Below, piece by piece: positions 17,301 through 24,146 of a stretch of 64,000 nt of DNA (positions are counted from its first letter, which is position 1; every line of letters starts with the position of its first letter). The translations under genes were made by a program, and so were the position numbers. A model generated the notes under the pieces. That model ran no database searches. It was not told the origin of the DNA and was given only the letters and a program-made list of their open reading frames with translations. Origin of the DNA: Terracoccus luteus (lineage in GTDB: Bacteria > Actinomycetota > Actinomycetes > Actinomycetales > Dermatophilaceae); NCBI RefSeq assembly GCF_003635045.1, contig NZ_RBXT01000001.1:3286001-3350000 (forward strand). Reading direction: 5' to 3'.

Positions 17301-20300
17301 CGCATCCACCTCACCCACCCCCACCCGGGCATGCACGAACGGCACCTCCACCCCCTCCAACACACACTGCACCGGCTCCCCGTCCACCTCCCGGTACACC
17401 GAACGCAACACCTCATGCCGACCCACCACATCACCCACCGCAGCCCGCAACGCCCCCACATCAACCACCCCACGCACCCGCGTCACCACCGGCACGTTGT
17501 ACGTCGCCGACGCACCCTCCAACCGAAACAAGAACCACAACCTCCGCTGCCCGAACGACAGGGGGACGCAGGTGTCCCGGCGTCGAGCGACGAGGGCGGG
17601 CCGGTCCCGGTCGACCACGACCAACAACGGCTCCAACGCACGCGGCGTCGGCGCCTCGAACAACGAGCTGATCGAGACCTCACACCCCAGAACAGCCCGC
17701 AACCGGTTCACCAGACGAACCGCCAACAACGAATGACCACCCAGATCGAAGAAGCTGTCATCCGGACCCACCGCATCCAGCCCCAACACATCCGCGAAAA
17801 CCCCACACACCATCTCCTGCCGCGGCGAATCCGCCACCCCCGAGGGCACATGACCCACGAACGACGGCTCCGGCAACGCCGCCACATCAAGCTTCCCGTT
17901 CGCCGTCAACGGCAACGACTCCACCGCCACCACCGCAGCAGGAACCATGTAGTCCGGCAACACCCGAGCCACCCCCGAGCGCACCGACTCCACATCGACC
18001 CCAGCCCCCACCGGCACCACGTAGGCCACCACCCGGACCTCACCCGAACCACCAGCCGAGCCACCAGAACCACCAGCGGTGGCCGACGCGTCACGACGCG
18101 CCACCACCGCCGCATGCCGCACCCGCTCATCCCGCACCAGCACGCTCTCGATCTCCGACAGCTCGATCCGGAAACCACGCACCTTCACCTGCGAGTCGTT
18201 ACGCCCCACGAACACCAACCGACCCGACACGTCCCACCGCACCACATCACCCGTGCGGTACATCCGCTCACCCGCACCACCGAACGGGTTCGCCACGAAC
18301 CGCTCAGCCGTCAACCCGGGCTGACCCACATACCCCCGCGCCAGACCACCACCAGCCACGAACAGCTCACCCGCCACCCCCACCGGCACCGGCCGCAAAC
18401 CCTCGTCCAACACCATGAGGGCGGTGTTGACGACGGGTCCCCCGATGGTCACGGGCTCGGCCACCTGAAGCGGGCCACCGGATGCGAAGACGGTGACCTC
18501 GGACGGTCCGTAGGAGTTGATGAGCGTGTGGCGCCCGGCCCAGGCGCTGACCAGGCCGTCCGAGCAGGCCTCGCTGGCCGTCACGAACGTCCGGCCAGAG
18601 GGAAAGGCACCGGGATCCAGTGCGGCGAGCATGGACGGTGTCACCGTCGCATGGGTGAAGTCGGTCCGTTCGCCCGTCAGGAAGTCCTGCGGCTCCGTCG
18701 GCAGCACGACCGCGCCACAGAGCAGACCCATGAGGATCTCGAAGAGGGACCCGTCGAACCCGATGGAGGCCATGGCGACGACCCTCGACGTGTCCGTCAC
18801 CGCGAAGTCGTCCCGGAACCGTGCTTCCAGCTTGACGAAGCCCTCGTGCGGCAGGAGCACTGCCTTCGGTCGTCCCGTCGTCCCGGACGTGTGGATGACG
18901 TAGCTACCGTGCGCGAGGCTCAGCGTCTCGGGACGGTTCGCGTCGGTGACCGGTCGGTCGGACGCTCGGGCCACCCATGCGTCGAGATCCATCTCCAACG
19001 CAGGGTCGGAGGCCGGCGCGACCCCGGTCGAGTCCGCGACCACGAGAGCACCGTCGAGGGAGCCCAGGATCTCGGCGGCGCGAGCCGCGGGAAGGGCGGG
19101 GTCGAGCGGCACGTAGACGGCTCCACTGCGGATCACCGCGGTCAACGCCACCACCAGCGCCGCCGAACGACGACCCGAGACCACGACCGGGCGGTCCGGA
19201 CCTGCCCCCAGCGCGAGGAGTGTTCGCGCGAGACCGGCGCTGACGGCATCCAGCTGCGCGTAGGTCAGGCGGCCGTCCCAGGCCTCGACGGCGGGTGACA
19301 GGGCGCCGGCCTCGAAGGACTCGTCCAACAGGTCGGTCAGCAGTCGTGCGGGCCGCTCCGGACCCCGGTGCGCACCATCGGGCACGGAGGCGGCCGCGCC
19401 GAGCCGGGAGAGCGGTGTGTTCGGCTCGCGTGCGGCCGTCGTCAGCATCTCGACGAAGAGGTCCATCCAACGCCGGACGGTGTCCTCGTCGAAGAGGTCG
19501 GTCGCGAACGTGACGGTGCCCGTCAGCGGTCCGTCCTGCGCGGCCACCATACCGACGAACAGGTCGAACTTCGCGGGCTCGACGGGACGGTCCGCCTCGG
19601 AGCAGTCGAGACCGGCGATGCGCAGCGGCAGACCGTCGTCGAGGGTGAAGGCGACCTGGAAGAGGGGGTGGCGGGCCAACGACCGCGGCGGGGACAGCAC
19701 CTCCACCAACTGCTCGAACGGCAGCTCCGCATGATCGAACGCCGCCAGATCCACCCCACGAACCCGACCCACCAACTCCACGAACGACGGATCCCCACTC
19801 GTATCCGTCCGCAACACCAACGAATTGACGAAGAACCCCACCAGATCCTTCAACTGCTCATCAGTACGACCCGCCACCACCGTGCCCAACGGCACATCAA
19901 CCCCACACCCCAACCGCGTCAACAACGCCGCCAGACCCGCCTGCACCACCATGAACAACGACGCATCCACCGACCGCGCCAACCCCACCAGACCCGCATG
20001 CGTACCCGCCGAGACCTCGAACACCACCCGCCCACCGCGATAGCTCGAGCGCACCGGACGAACCCGATCCACCGGCAACGCCAACTCCACCGGCACACCC
20101 TCAAGAGCCCCCGACCAGAACCGCACCAACCGATCCCGCTCCACCGAACCCGAACCAGAACCCGAACCCGAACCCGAACCCGAACCCAACAGATCCTGCT
20201 GCCACAACGCGAAGTCCCCGTACTGCACCGGCAACGCCTCCCACCCCGGAGACCGCCCCGCACACCGCGCCTCATACGCCACCGACAGATCCGCCGACAA

Positions 20301-20732
20301 CGGACCCATCGACACCCCATCAGCAGCAATGTGATGAATCGTCACCACCAACCGATGGTCATCATCAGCCACCGACAACAACTCCACCGCCACCGGAACC
20401 TCACGCTCCAGGTCGAACACCCGCGAACACGCCGACTCCACCGCCGAATCCACCTCACCCACCCCCACCCGGGCATGCACGAACGGCACCTCCACCCCCT
20501 CCAACACACACTGCACCGGCTCCCCGTCCACCTCCCGGTACACCGAACGCAACACCTCATGCCGACCCACCACATCACCCACCGCAGCCCGCAACGCCCC
20601 CACATCAACCACCCCACGCACCCGCGTCACCACCGGCACGTTGTACGTCGCCGACGCACCCTCCAACCGAAACAAGAACCACAACCTCCGCTGCCCGAAC
20701 GACAGGGGGTAACGGGTCGTCTCAGCCGACAT
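14394..20732 (-). CDS. NRPS 1: C-A-PCP-C-A-PCP bimodular synthetase
   Basis: 2112 aa from ATG 20732, which overlaps the aminotransferase end by 11 bp and follows AAGGAG. C1 from about residue 8, A1 460-960, PCP1 to 1041, C2 from 1056, A2 1500-2020, PCP2 to 2100. Both C domains have HHIAADG and both PCPs have DLGGHSLLA. A1: A3 HTSGTTGRPKA, A4 GFDGSLFEI, A5 NSYGPSEVTV; hand-read pocket D-G-F-T-V-A-S-V-F-K, unmatched. A2: A3 YTSGSTGKPKG, A4 HAFDATVWEI, A5 TTYGPTEATL; pocket about D-A-W-S-T-G-T-L-C-K, whose end G-T-L-C-K resembles the code I recall for Dpg-activating domains. There is no epimerase, N-methylation or loading domain. The chain starts with a condensation domain, so an acyl cap or a trans-delivered unit is possible. 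C1/C2 and the A-end/PCP blocks are DNA repeats. Confidence 0.94.
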   Translation of the reverse strand: MSAETTRYPLSFGQRRLWFLFRLEGASATYNVPVVTRVRGVVDVGALRAAVGDVVGRHEVLRSVYREVDGEPVQCVLEGVEVPFVHARVGVGEVDSAVESACSRVFDLEREVPVAVELLSVADDDHRLVVTIHHIAADGVSMGPLSADLSVAYEARCAGRSPGWEALPVQYGDFALWQQDLLGSGSGSGSGSGSGSVERDRLVRFWSGALEGVPVELALPVDRVRPVRSSYRGGRVVFEVSAGTHAGLVGLARSVDASLFMVVQAGLAALLTRLGCGVDVPLGTVVAGRTDEQLKDLVGFFVNSLVLRTDTSGDPSFVELVGRVRGVDLAAFDHAELPFEQLVEVLSPPRSLARHPLFQVAFTLDDGLPLRIAGLDCSEADRPVEPAKFDLFVGMVAAQDGPLTGTVTFATDLFDEDTVRRWMDLFVEMLTTAAREPNTPLSRLGAAASVPDGAHRGPERPARLLTDLLDESFEAGALSPAVEAWDGRLTYAQLDAVSAGLARTLLALGAGPDRPVVVSGRRSAALVVALTAVIRSGAVYVPLDPALPAARAAEILGSLDGALVVADSTGVAPASDPALEMDLDAWVARASDRPVTDANRPETLSLAHGSYVIHTSGTTGRPKAVLLPHEGFVKLEARFRDDFAVTDTSRVVAMASIGFDGSLFEILMGLLCGAVVLPTEPQDFLTGERTDFTHATVTPSMLAALDPGAFPSGRTFVTASEACSDGLVSAWAGRHTLINSYGPSEVTVFASGGPLQVAEPVTIGGPVVNTALMVLDEGLRPVPVGVAGELFVAGGGLARGYVGQPGLTAERFVANPFGGAGERMYRTGDVVRWDVSGRLVFVGRNDSQVKVRGFRIELSEIESVLVRDERVRHAAVVARRDASATAGGSGGSAGGSGEVRVVAYVVPVGAGVDVESVRSGVARVLPDYMVPAAVVAVESLPLTANGKLDVAALPEPSFVGHVPSGVADSPRQEMVCGVFADVLGLDAVGPDDSFFDLGGHSLLAVRLVNRLRAVLGCEVSISSLFEAPTPRALEPLLVVVDRDRPALVARRRDTCVPLSFGQRRLWFLFRLEGASATYNVPVVTRVRGVVDVGALRAAVGDVVGRHEVLRSVYREVDGEPVQCVLEGVEVPFVHARVGVGEVDAAVESACSRVFDLEREVPVAVELLSVADDDHRLVVTIHHIAADGVSMGPLSADLSVAYEARCAGRSPGWEALPVQYGDFALWQQDLLGSGSGSGSGSVERDRLVRFWSGALEGVPVELALPVDRVRPVRSSYRGGRVVFEVSAGTHAGLVGLARSVDASLFMVVQAGLAALLTRLGCGVDVPLGTVVAGRTDEQLKDLVGFFVNSLVLRTDTSGDPSFVELVGRVRGVDLAAFDHAELPFEQLVEVLSPPRSLARHPLFQVAFAVTEDAASLGLPGTRSHAVPTPLQQARFDLEVTYDVSDAQDGAAVHITFARDLFDEVTARALVEQLVALLASAADDPSTPLSRLDGPGRPGVVAGHVVEGRSTVVADVLESVRRTPDATALREGTRSLSYSELDRRSAAVARALVDHGARPDTFVPVLMRRSLDLVVVLLGIMRAGSAYKPVHLSYPPERMREVIGDTPALVVLDDSPAAGLVADWCREVGHEVWAPGALEQEGLGAESVLPMVHPHSAAYVMYTSGSTGKPKGIVVEHAGVVDLCTDPCWDLHPDDSTLFHSPHAFDATVWEIWAPLLTGGTVVVAPDGPIEASSLARLVREGVTQLSLTAGLFRVIGQDDPGALQGLRSVTTGGDVVSPEATRRVVDACPDIVVRTTYGPTEATLCLLEHGWRAGEVPGSVVPLGEPMVNMSVMVLDEGLRPVPVGVAGELFVAGGGLARGYVGQPGLTAERFVANPFGGAGERMYRTGDVVRWDVSGRLVFVGRNDSQVKVRGFRIELSEIESVLVRDERVRHAAVVARRDASATAGGSGGSAGGSGEVRVVAYVVPVGAGVDVESVRSGVARVLPDYMVPAAVVAVESLPLTANGKLDVAALPEPSFVGHVPSGVADSPRQEMVCGVFADVLGLDAVGPDDSFFDLGGHSLLAVRLVNRLRAVLGCEVSISSLFEAPTPRALEPLLVVVDQNRPKLTSRRNR
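14432..15241 (-). repeat. A-subdomain/PCP repeat, module 2 copy (810 bp)
   Basis: From the A6-side segment MVLDEGLRPVPVGVAGEL to the end of PCP2. Matches 17609-18418 over its full 810 bp with no difference noticed by eye, while the flanking A core is unrelated at DNA level. Confidence 0.9.
16523..17565 (-). repeat. C-domain repeat copy 2 (1043 bp)
   Basis: Covers about residues 1056-1403 (C2) of NRPS 1. Same length as copy 3, five hexamers at 17014-17043. Confidence 0.9.
17609..18418 (-). repeat. A-subdomain/PCP repeat, module 1 copy (810 bp)
   Basis: Residues about 771-1041 of NRPS 1: C-terminal A subdomain with A6-A10 plus PCP1. Pair of 14432-15241. Confidence 0.9.
19655..20709 (-). repeat. 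C-domain repeat copy 1 (1055 bp)
   Basis: Covers residues about 8-359 (C1) of NRPS 1. Twelve bases longer than copies 2 and 3 because it has seven, not five, GAACCC-type hexamers (20146-20187). A few substitutions are visible, e.g. one gives Ser for Ala in VDSAVESAC. Confidence 0.9.
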
Positions 20733-22059
20733 GGCTCTCCTTGGTGTTCGTGCTGGTCTCTGTGAGGAAACGCGCGAGCCGCTCGACCCCTCTGTCGATC
20801 TCGTCGGGGTCGGTGAAGCTGTAGGACAGGCGCATTCCTGCGGGCGCGGGATGGGCCCCGTAGAAGTGCCGTAGCGGGGTCCACAACACCCCGAACTCCT
20901 CTGCCGACCGGAGGAGCTCGTCGTCACCGAGATCGAAGGTCGTGTCGAGCTGGAGGAAGAAGCCGGAGTCGGGCGTTGTCCAGCTGACACCGTCGATGTC
21001 GGACAGGCGTCGGCGTAGAGCCTCGACCATGGCGGTCCGGTTGCGCCTGTAGGTCTGGGCGACAGCGGAGTTCGCATGTCGAAGACTCAAGCCGTTGGAG
21101 ATGAGGCGGCCTGCGACGCACGCCTGTGCGACCGGCGAGGTGTTGACGCTCACCATGGCTTTGAGGCGCGACATGGTCGTGGCCAGAGTCTCGGTGGTGC
21201 CGTCCGAGCGTTGGACCAGGCGGTCGGCCACCGCGTACCCGACCCTCAGTCCGGGGAAGATCGTCTTCGAGAACGAGCCGAGGCGTACGACGGCACCGTC
21301 GGGGTCGAGCTCCTTGAGCGAGGGACGCCTGTCGGCCGGGCCGGCGACGAGTGAGTAGGGGTTGTCCTCGATGACCACGAGGTCCAGGTCCCGGGCCACG
21401 CCCAGGACCTCGGACCTCTGCCGCTCGGTGAGTGACACTCCAGTGGGGTTGCCCGAGTCCGAGCTGAGGTAGACCGCGCGCGGGCGCCGACCCGCCTGAA
21501 ACGAGAGCTGGGCTGCGCTCTCGAGGCTCCGTCCCAGGTCTTCGTCGGCGGGTGCGGGTCGGGTGACGAGGCCCAGGCTCTCGGCCGCTCCCCAGACCCC
21601 GGGGTAGTTGGGGGCGACGACGAGGAGATCGTCCCGCTCCGGCCGCAGGACGGTGGCAAGAGTCAGCCACAACGCCTCCGCGGCACCGTTCGTGAGCAGG
21701 ACGGCATCCGGCCTGACGGCGATGCCTTCGTCCTTCGCCAGGTGCTCCACGATGACGTCATTGACGATTCCCGTCGCCGGCCCGTACTGCAGCACCCGGG
21801 CCCGGGCCTCGTCGTCGCGGACGCCACGGTCCTGCAGCCACGACCGGTACGTCTGTAGGTCACGACCGATGTCGTCGAGACTCATGAACCCGTCGTGGGG
21901 GCGGCCGGCGGCGAACGAGATGGCGTCGGGGAAGCGCGCCGCGACCTCGTTGAGGAAGGTGATCCCCTCCGCCGCATCACTCGCCGCGAAGTCGGCAAGG
22001 TCATCGATCGAAAGAGCTTGCGGCCGGGGCGAACTCGCCCCGGCGGCGGGGTCCGTCAT
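20722..22059 (-). CDS. hpgT: PLP aminotransferase, HpgT-like (4-hydroxy/3,5-dihydroxyphenylglycine forming)
   Basis: 445 aa fold-type I aminotransferase of the MocR/KAT-like class: SSDSGNPTG, VIEDNPYS with the cofactor Asp, and the PLP lysine in SFSKTIFPGLRVGY. In glycopeptide-type clusters HpgT transfers an amino group to hydroxyphenylglyoxylates to give Hpg or Dpg. With DpgA-D in the same operon and no HmaS/Hmo genes for Hpg, the likely product here is (S)-3,5-dihydroxyphenylglycine. ATG 22059 overlaps the mbtH stop by one base (TGATG), and its end overlaps the NRPS 1 start by 11 bp. The function is inferred from family plus neighbours; substrate choice among aromatic keto acids is not provable from sequence alone. 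Confidence 0.87.
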   Translation of the reverse strand: MTDPAAGASSPRPQALSIDDLADFAASDAAEGITFLNEVAARFPDAISFAAGRPHDGFMSLDDIGRDLQTYRSWLQDRGVRDDEARARVLQYGPATGIVNDVIVEHLAKDEGIAVRPDAVLLTNGAAEALWLTLATVLRPERDDLLVVAPNYPGVWGAAESLGLVTRPAPADEDLGRSLESAAQLSFQAGRRPRAVYLSSDSGNPTGVSLTERQRSEVLGVARDLDLVVIEDNPYSLVAGPADRRPSLKELDPDGAVVRLGSFSKTIFPGLRVGYAVADRLVQRSDGTTETLATTMSRLKAMVSVNTSPVAQACVAGRLISNGLSLRHANSAVAQTYRRNRTAMVEALRRRLSDIDGVSWTTPDSGFFLQLDTTFDLGDDELLRSAEEFGVLWTPLRHFYGAHPAPAGMRLSYSFTDPDEIDRGVERLARFLTETSTNTKESHVG

Positions 22060-22373
22060 CACCCTGCGGTGGTGCCGGACGCCTGACGTAGTGAGAGCGG
22101 TCTGAGATCGGTCCAAGCGGCCTCGATGTGAGCGAGACACTGCGCACGCGGGGCCGACTCCAGCACCACGTCCCAGCCGCGCGGGACCGGTACCGCTCCG
22201 GGCCAGAGGGAGTACTGCTCCTCGGCGTTGACGAGGACGTGGAACAGCCCCTCGGCGTCGTCGAGGCCGGTGGCCGCGTGGGGCGCCTCGACGCTGCCGT
22301 CGGCGGCCGGCGTGAGCTCGTCCTGCGGGTCCGCCTGCTGCTGTGGTGTGGGCGTGCTGTTCTGCGGCGACAT
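22059..22373 (-). CDS. MbtH-like protein (NRPS A-domain activator)
   Basis: 104 aa. The C-terminal 65 residues carry the MbtH signature: N-A-E-E-Q-Y-S-L-W-P, V-P-R-G-W, and C-L-A-H-I-E-A-A-W-T-D-L-R-P. These small proteins bind NRPS adenylation domains and are often needed for their folding or activity. The first 37 residues, rich in Gln, Pro, Asp and Ala, are an unusual N-terminal extension; family members are normally about 60-80 aa. Start ATG 22373 has AGGAG six bases upstream; the ATG two codons earlier directly abuts AGGAG and is too close. First gene of the operon, so its promoter should lie in 22374-22600. Confidence 0.92.
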   Translation of the reverse strand: MSPQNSTPTPQQQADPQDELTPAADGSVEAPHAATGLDDAEGLFHVLVNAEEQYSLWPGAVPVPRGWDVVLESAPRAQCLAHIEAAWTDLRPLSLRQASGTTAG

Positions 22374-22851
22374 CAGCATCTCCTTGAATGTGGACGCGCC
22401 CGACACCGGACGGGACATCGGCGGCCCGCCTGGGAATACAACGCGTGCCGACCGGAACGATCCGGTCGCCACGCGCAGGTGTCGAACGTCCCCCTGTCAC
22501 AAATCTCGGGACTGGCCCGACCCTAGCAACTGACGTCTCTGCGTGCACCGGTAAGACAACGGCCAACGGCCATTCGTACCAAACGCTGTCGATCGGTCGC
22601 CAGACACGCTGTTGTGCAACGAGATTGGACGAACCTCCAGTTCCACTCCGCCGTCAGGAAGGCTCAGCCAGGCCGTGTCGACACCGTCCGTCGTCGATGT
22701 CCGGACGAGAGCGAGCGCCGATGGCCGAGATCGGGGATGCTGGGTGCGACGAGTGACGACGGTCGAGCGTCGCTCATCGTCGACCACCGCGCCGGCCGTC
22801 CGGCACTCGAGCCGCGTCGGCGCAGGGTCTCAACACCGTGGAGGAGGGCAT
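22374..22851 (+). other. Divergent intergenic region of the Dpg-NRPS operon
   Basis: 478 bp between mbtH (minus) and the methyltransferase at 22852 (plus), less GC-rich than its surroundings; no convincing gene. It holds the palindrome described at 22449-22468, the direct repeat CAACGGC-CAACGGC near 22558, and TGTCAC at 22495-22500, which on the minus strand reads GTGACA and could be part of a -35 element, though I see no matching -10. Promoters for both directions must lie here. Confidence 0.5.
22449..22468. promoter_or_regulatory. Inverted repeat upstream of mbtH, candidate operator
   Basis: CGACCGGA-ACGA-TCCGGTCG: perfect 8-bp arms, 4-bp spacer, 76 bp upstream of the mbtH ATG. Could be a regulator site for the operon or a hairpin in its leader; no regulator gene is adjacent. 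Confidence 0.4.
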
Positions 22852-23460
22852 GTGACGACAGTGGAGACCGAGCACGCCATCCGCGCGCGACGTGCGGCGC
22901 TGGTCCTGGACTCCGACCGCGCGGTGAGCGATCCGGGCACACGGGCCGCCTGGCGAGACCTGCTGCTGCAGCACCTGCCCGAGCCTCCGGCGGATGTCAT
23001 AGACCTGGGGGACGGCACCGGCGCGTTGGCCCTCCTGCTTCGTGAGGAGGGCCACCAGGTCATCGGGTTGGTCGGGTCGAGCGGATCGACGAGGGAGCGC
23101 GACGGCGGCACCACCCTCGATCCGCCGGCGGAGCAGTGGACGATGGACGCCACCGCCGATCCCGAGACGGAGCTGTCGACTCATCTCGGGCGATTCGACG
23201 TCGTGATGGGGCAGCACGTCCTCTCGGGCCTGCCCGACCCCGACGCGTCGGTGCGGCTGTGGCTCCGGCTGCTCCGGCCCGGAGGCCGCCTCGTCCTCGT
23301 CGAAGGCCTGTGCGCCGATGGCTTCGGGGTGGCGGCTGAGGAGTGCCAACGACTACTGCTCCAGCACAGGAACCATCTCGACGTGACGAACCTGCCCGAG
23401 CACCTCTACTGGGGATGGCCTGTGACCGACGAGCGGTACCTGGTGGTCAGCGCTCGCTGA
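22852..23460 (+). CDS. Class I SAM-dependent methyltransferase
   Basis: 202 aa from GTG 22852, preceded by GGAGGAGG at good spacing. Motif I DLGDGTGALALLL, then the post-I region, DVVMGQHVLSGLPDPDAS and LLRPGGRLVLVEG, as in small-molecule methyltransferases. It diverges from the Dpg-NRPS operon across the 478-bp promoter region. It could be a second tailoring enzyme of the same pathway or an unrelated gene at the cluster border. The substrate is not predictable. Confidence 0.8.
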   Translation: MTTVETEHAIRARRAALVLDSDRAVSDPGTRAAWRDLLLQHLPEPPADVIDLGDGTGALALLLREEGHQVIGLVGSSGSTRERDGGTTLDPPAEQWTMDATADPETELSTHLGRFDVVMGQHVLSGLPDPDASVRLWLRLLRPGGRLVLVEGLCADGFGVAAEECQRLLLQHRNHLDVTNLPEHLYWGWPVTDERYLVVSAR

Positions 23461-23532
23461 GGGTTGAGTGAGCAGCACCCGCTGTGATCTCGGGCTCGTC
23501 GAGCTGGGGCAGTCCTCGTCGGCCGCGGTGGC

Positions 23533-23538
23533 TAACCT
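23533..23538 (+). promoter_or_regulatory. -10 box TAACCT of a leaderless start
   Basis: TAACCT, six bases, then ATG 23545; no Shine-Dalgarno sequence in front of the ATG. Confidence 0.55.
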
Positions 23539-23544
23539 CGCGTC

Positions 23545-24027
23545 ATGGACCTCGACCTGCGCCTCGCCGGTGCCGACGACTGGGAGGCATTCCGCGCGCT
23601 GAGGCTCAGGGCGCTCGTGGACTCCCCCGACGCGTTCGGGGCCACGCTCGCGGAGGCGCGGTCACAGCCCGAGTCGGTGTGGCGCGAGCGGGTCGACGGC
23701 TCTGCCGGTCCGGTCGTACTCGCCCGGCTCGGCGGCGTTCCTGTCGGCATGGGCGGGCTGTACGTACCGGAGGGGGGCGACCGGTCGATGGTCTGGGGCA
23801 TGTGGGTGGCACCCGAGGCCCGCGGGCGGGGTGTGGCCGACGCGATCGTGCGGCGGCTCGTGACTGAGAGCGAGCGGTTCGGCCGTCCTGTCGAGCTGCA
23901 CGTGACCGACGGCAACGACGGCGCCCGGCGACTCTACGAGCGCAACGGTTTCGTCGACACCGGTCAGCGCGAGCGGGTGCGCGCGGGGTCGGCGCTGATG
24001 ATGGGCACCCTGCGACTGCGGGACTGA
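23545..24027 (+). CDS. GNAT-family N-acetyltransferase
   Basis: 160 aa. The acetyl-CoA-binding motif A is V-A-P-E-A-R-G-R-G-V-A-D (R/Q-x-x-G-x-G/A type), followed by ARRLYERNGFVDTG, the usual end of a GNAT domain. It transfers an acetyl group to an unidentified amine or protein N-terminus. The ATG sits 6 nt after a -10-like box and has no ribosome-binding site, so the mRNA is probably leaderless. Confidence 0.85.
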   Translation: MDLDLRLAGADDWEAFRALRLRALVDSPDAFGATLAEARSQPESVWRERVDGSAGPVVLARLGGVPVGMGGLYVPEGGDRSMVWGMWVAPEARGRGVADAIVRRLVTESERFGRPVELHVTDGNDGARRLYERNGFVDTGQRERVRAGSALMMGTLRLRD

Positions 24028-24134
24028 GCGGCCCTGCGGTCGGAGGCGGGACGGCATCCGACCGTCGACGTGCTGGCTGCGTGACGAGGCAGATCACCCC
24101 CTCGGGATGCGGTGACCGGCCGCCCCGGCGGGGC

Positions 24135-24140
24135 TACGGT
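24135..24140 (+). promoter_or_regulatory. -10 box TACGGT of a leaderless start
   Basis: TACGGT, six bases, then ATG 24147. Confidence 0.5.
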
Positions 24141-24146
24141 GCGGTG

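Noticed and set aside
16377-19298. Plus-strand open frame of about 970 codons opposite NRPS 1
   Set aside because: Same reason; the NRPS frame has full domain motifs while this one has none, and its repeats merely reflect the NRPS DNA repeats.
4364-22373. Full glycopeptide-antibiotic cluster
   Set aside because: Only three NRPS modules, no P450 cross-linking enzymes, X domain, Hpg pathway, glycosyltransferases or van genes.
22374-22851. A StrR- or LuxR-type cluster regulator in the divergent gap
   Set aside because: No frame there has a helix-turn-helix or plausible codon pattern.
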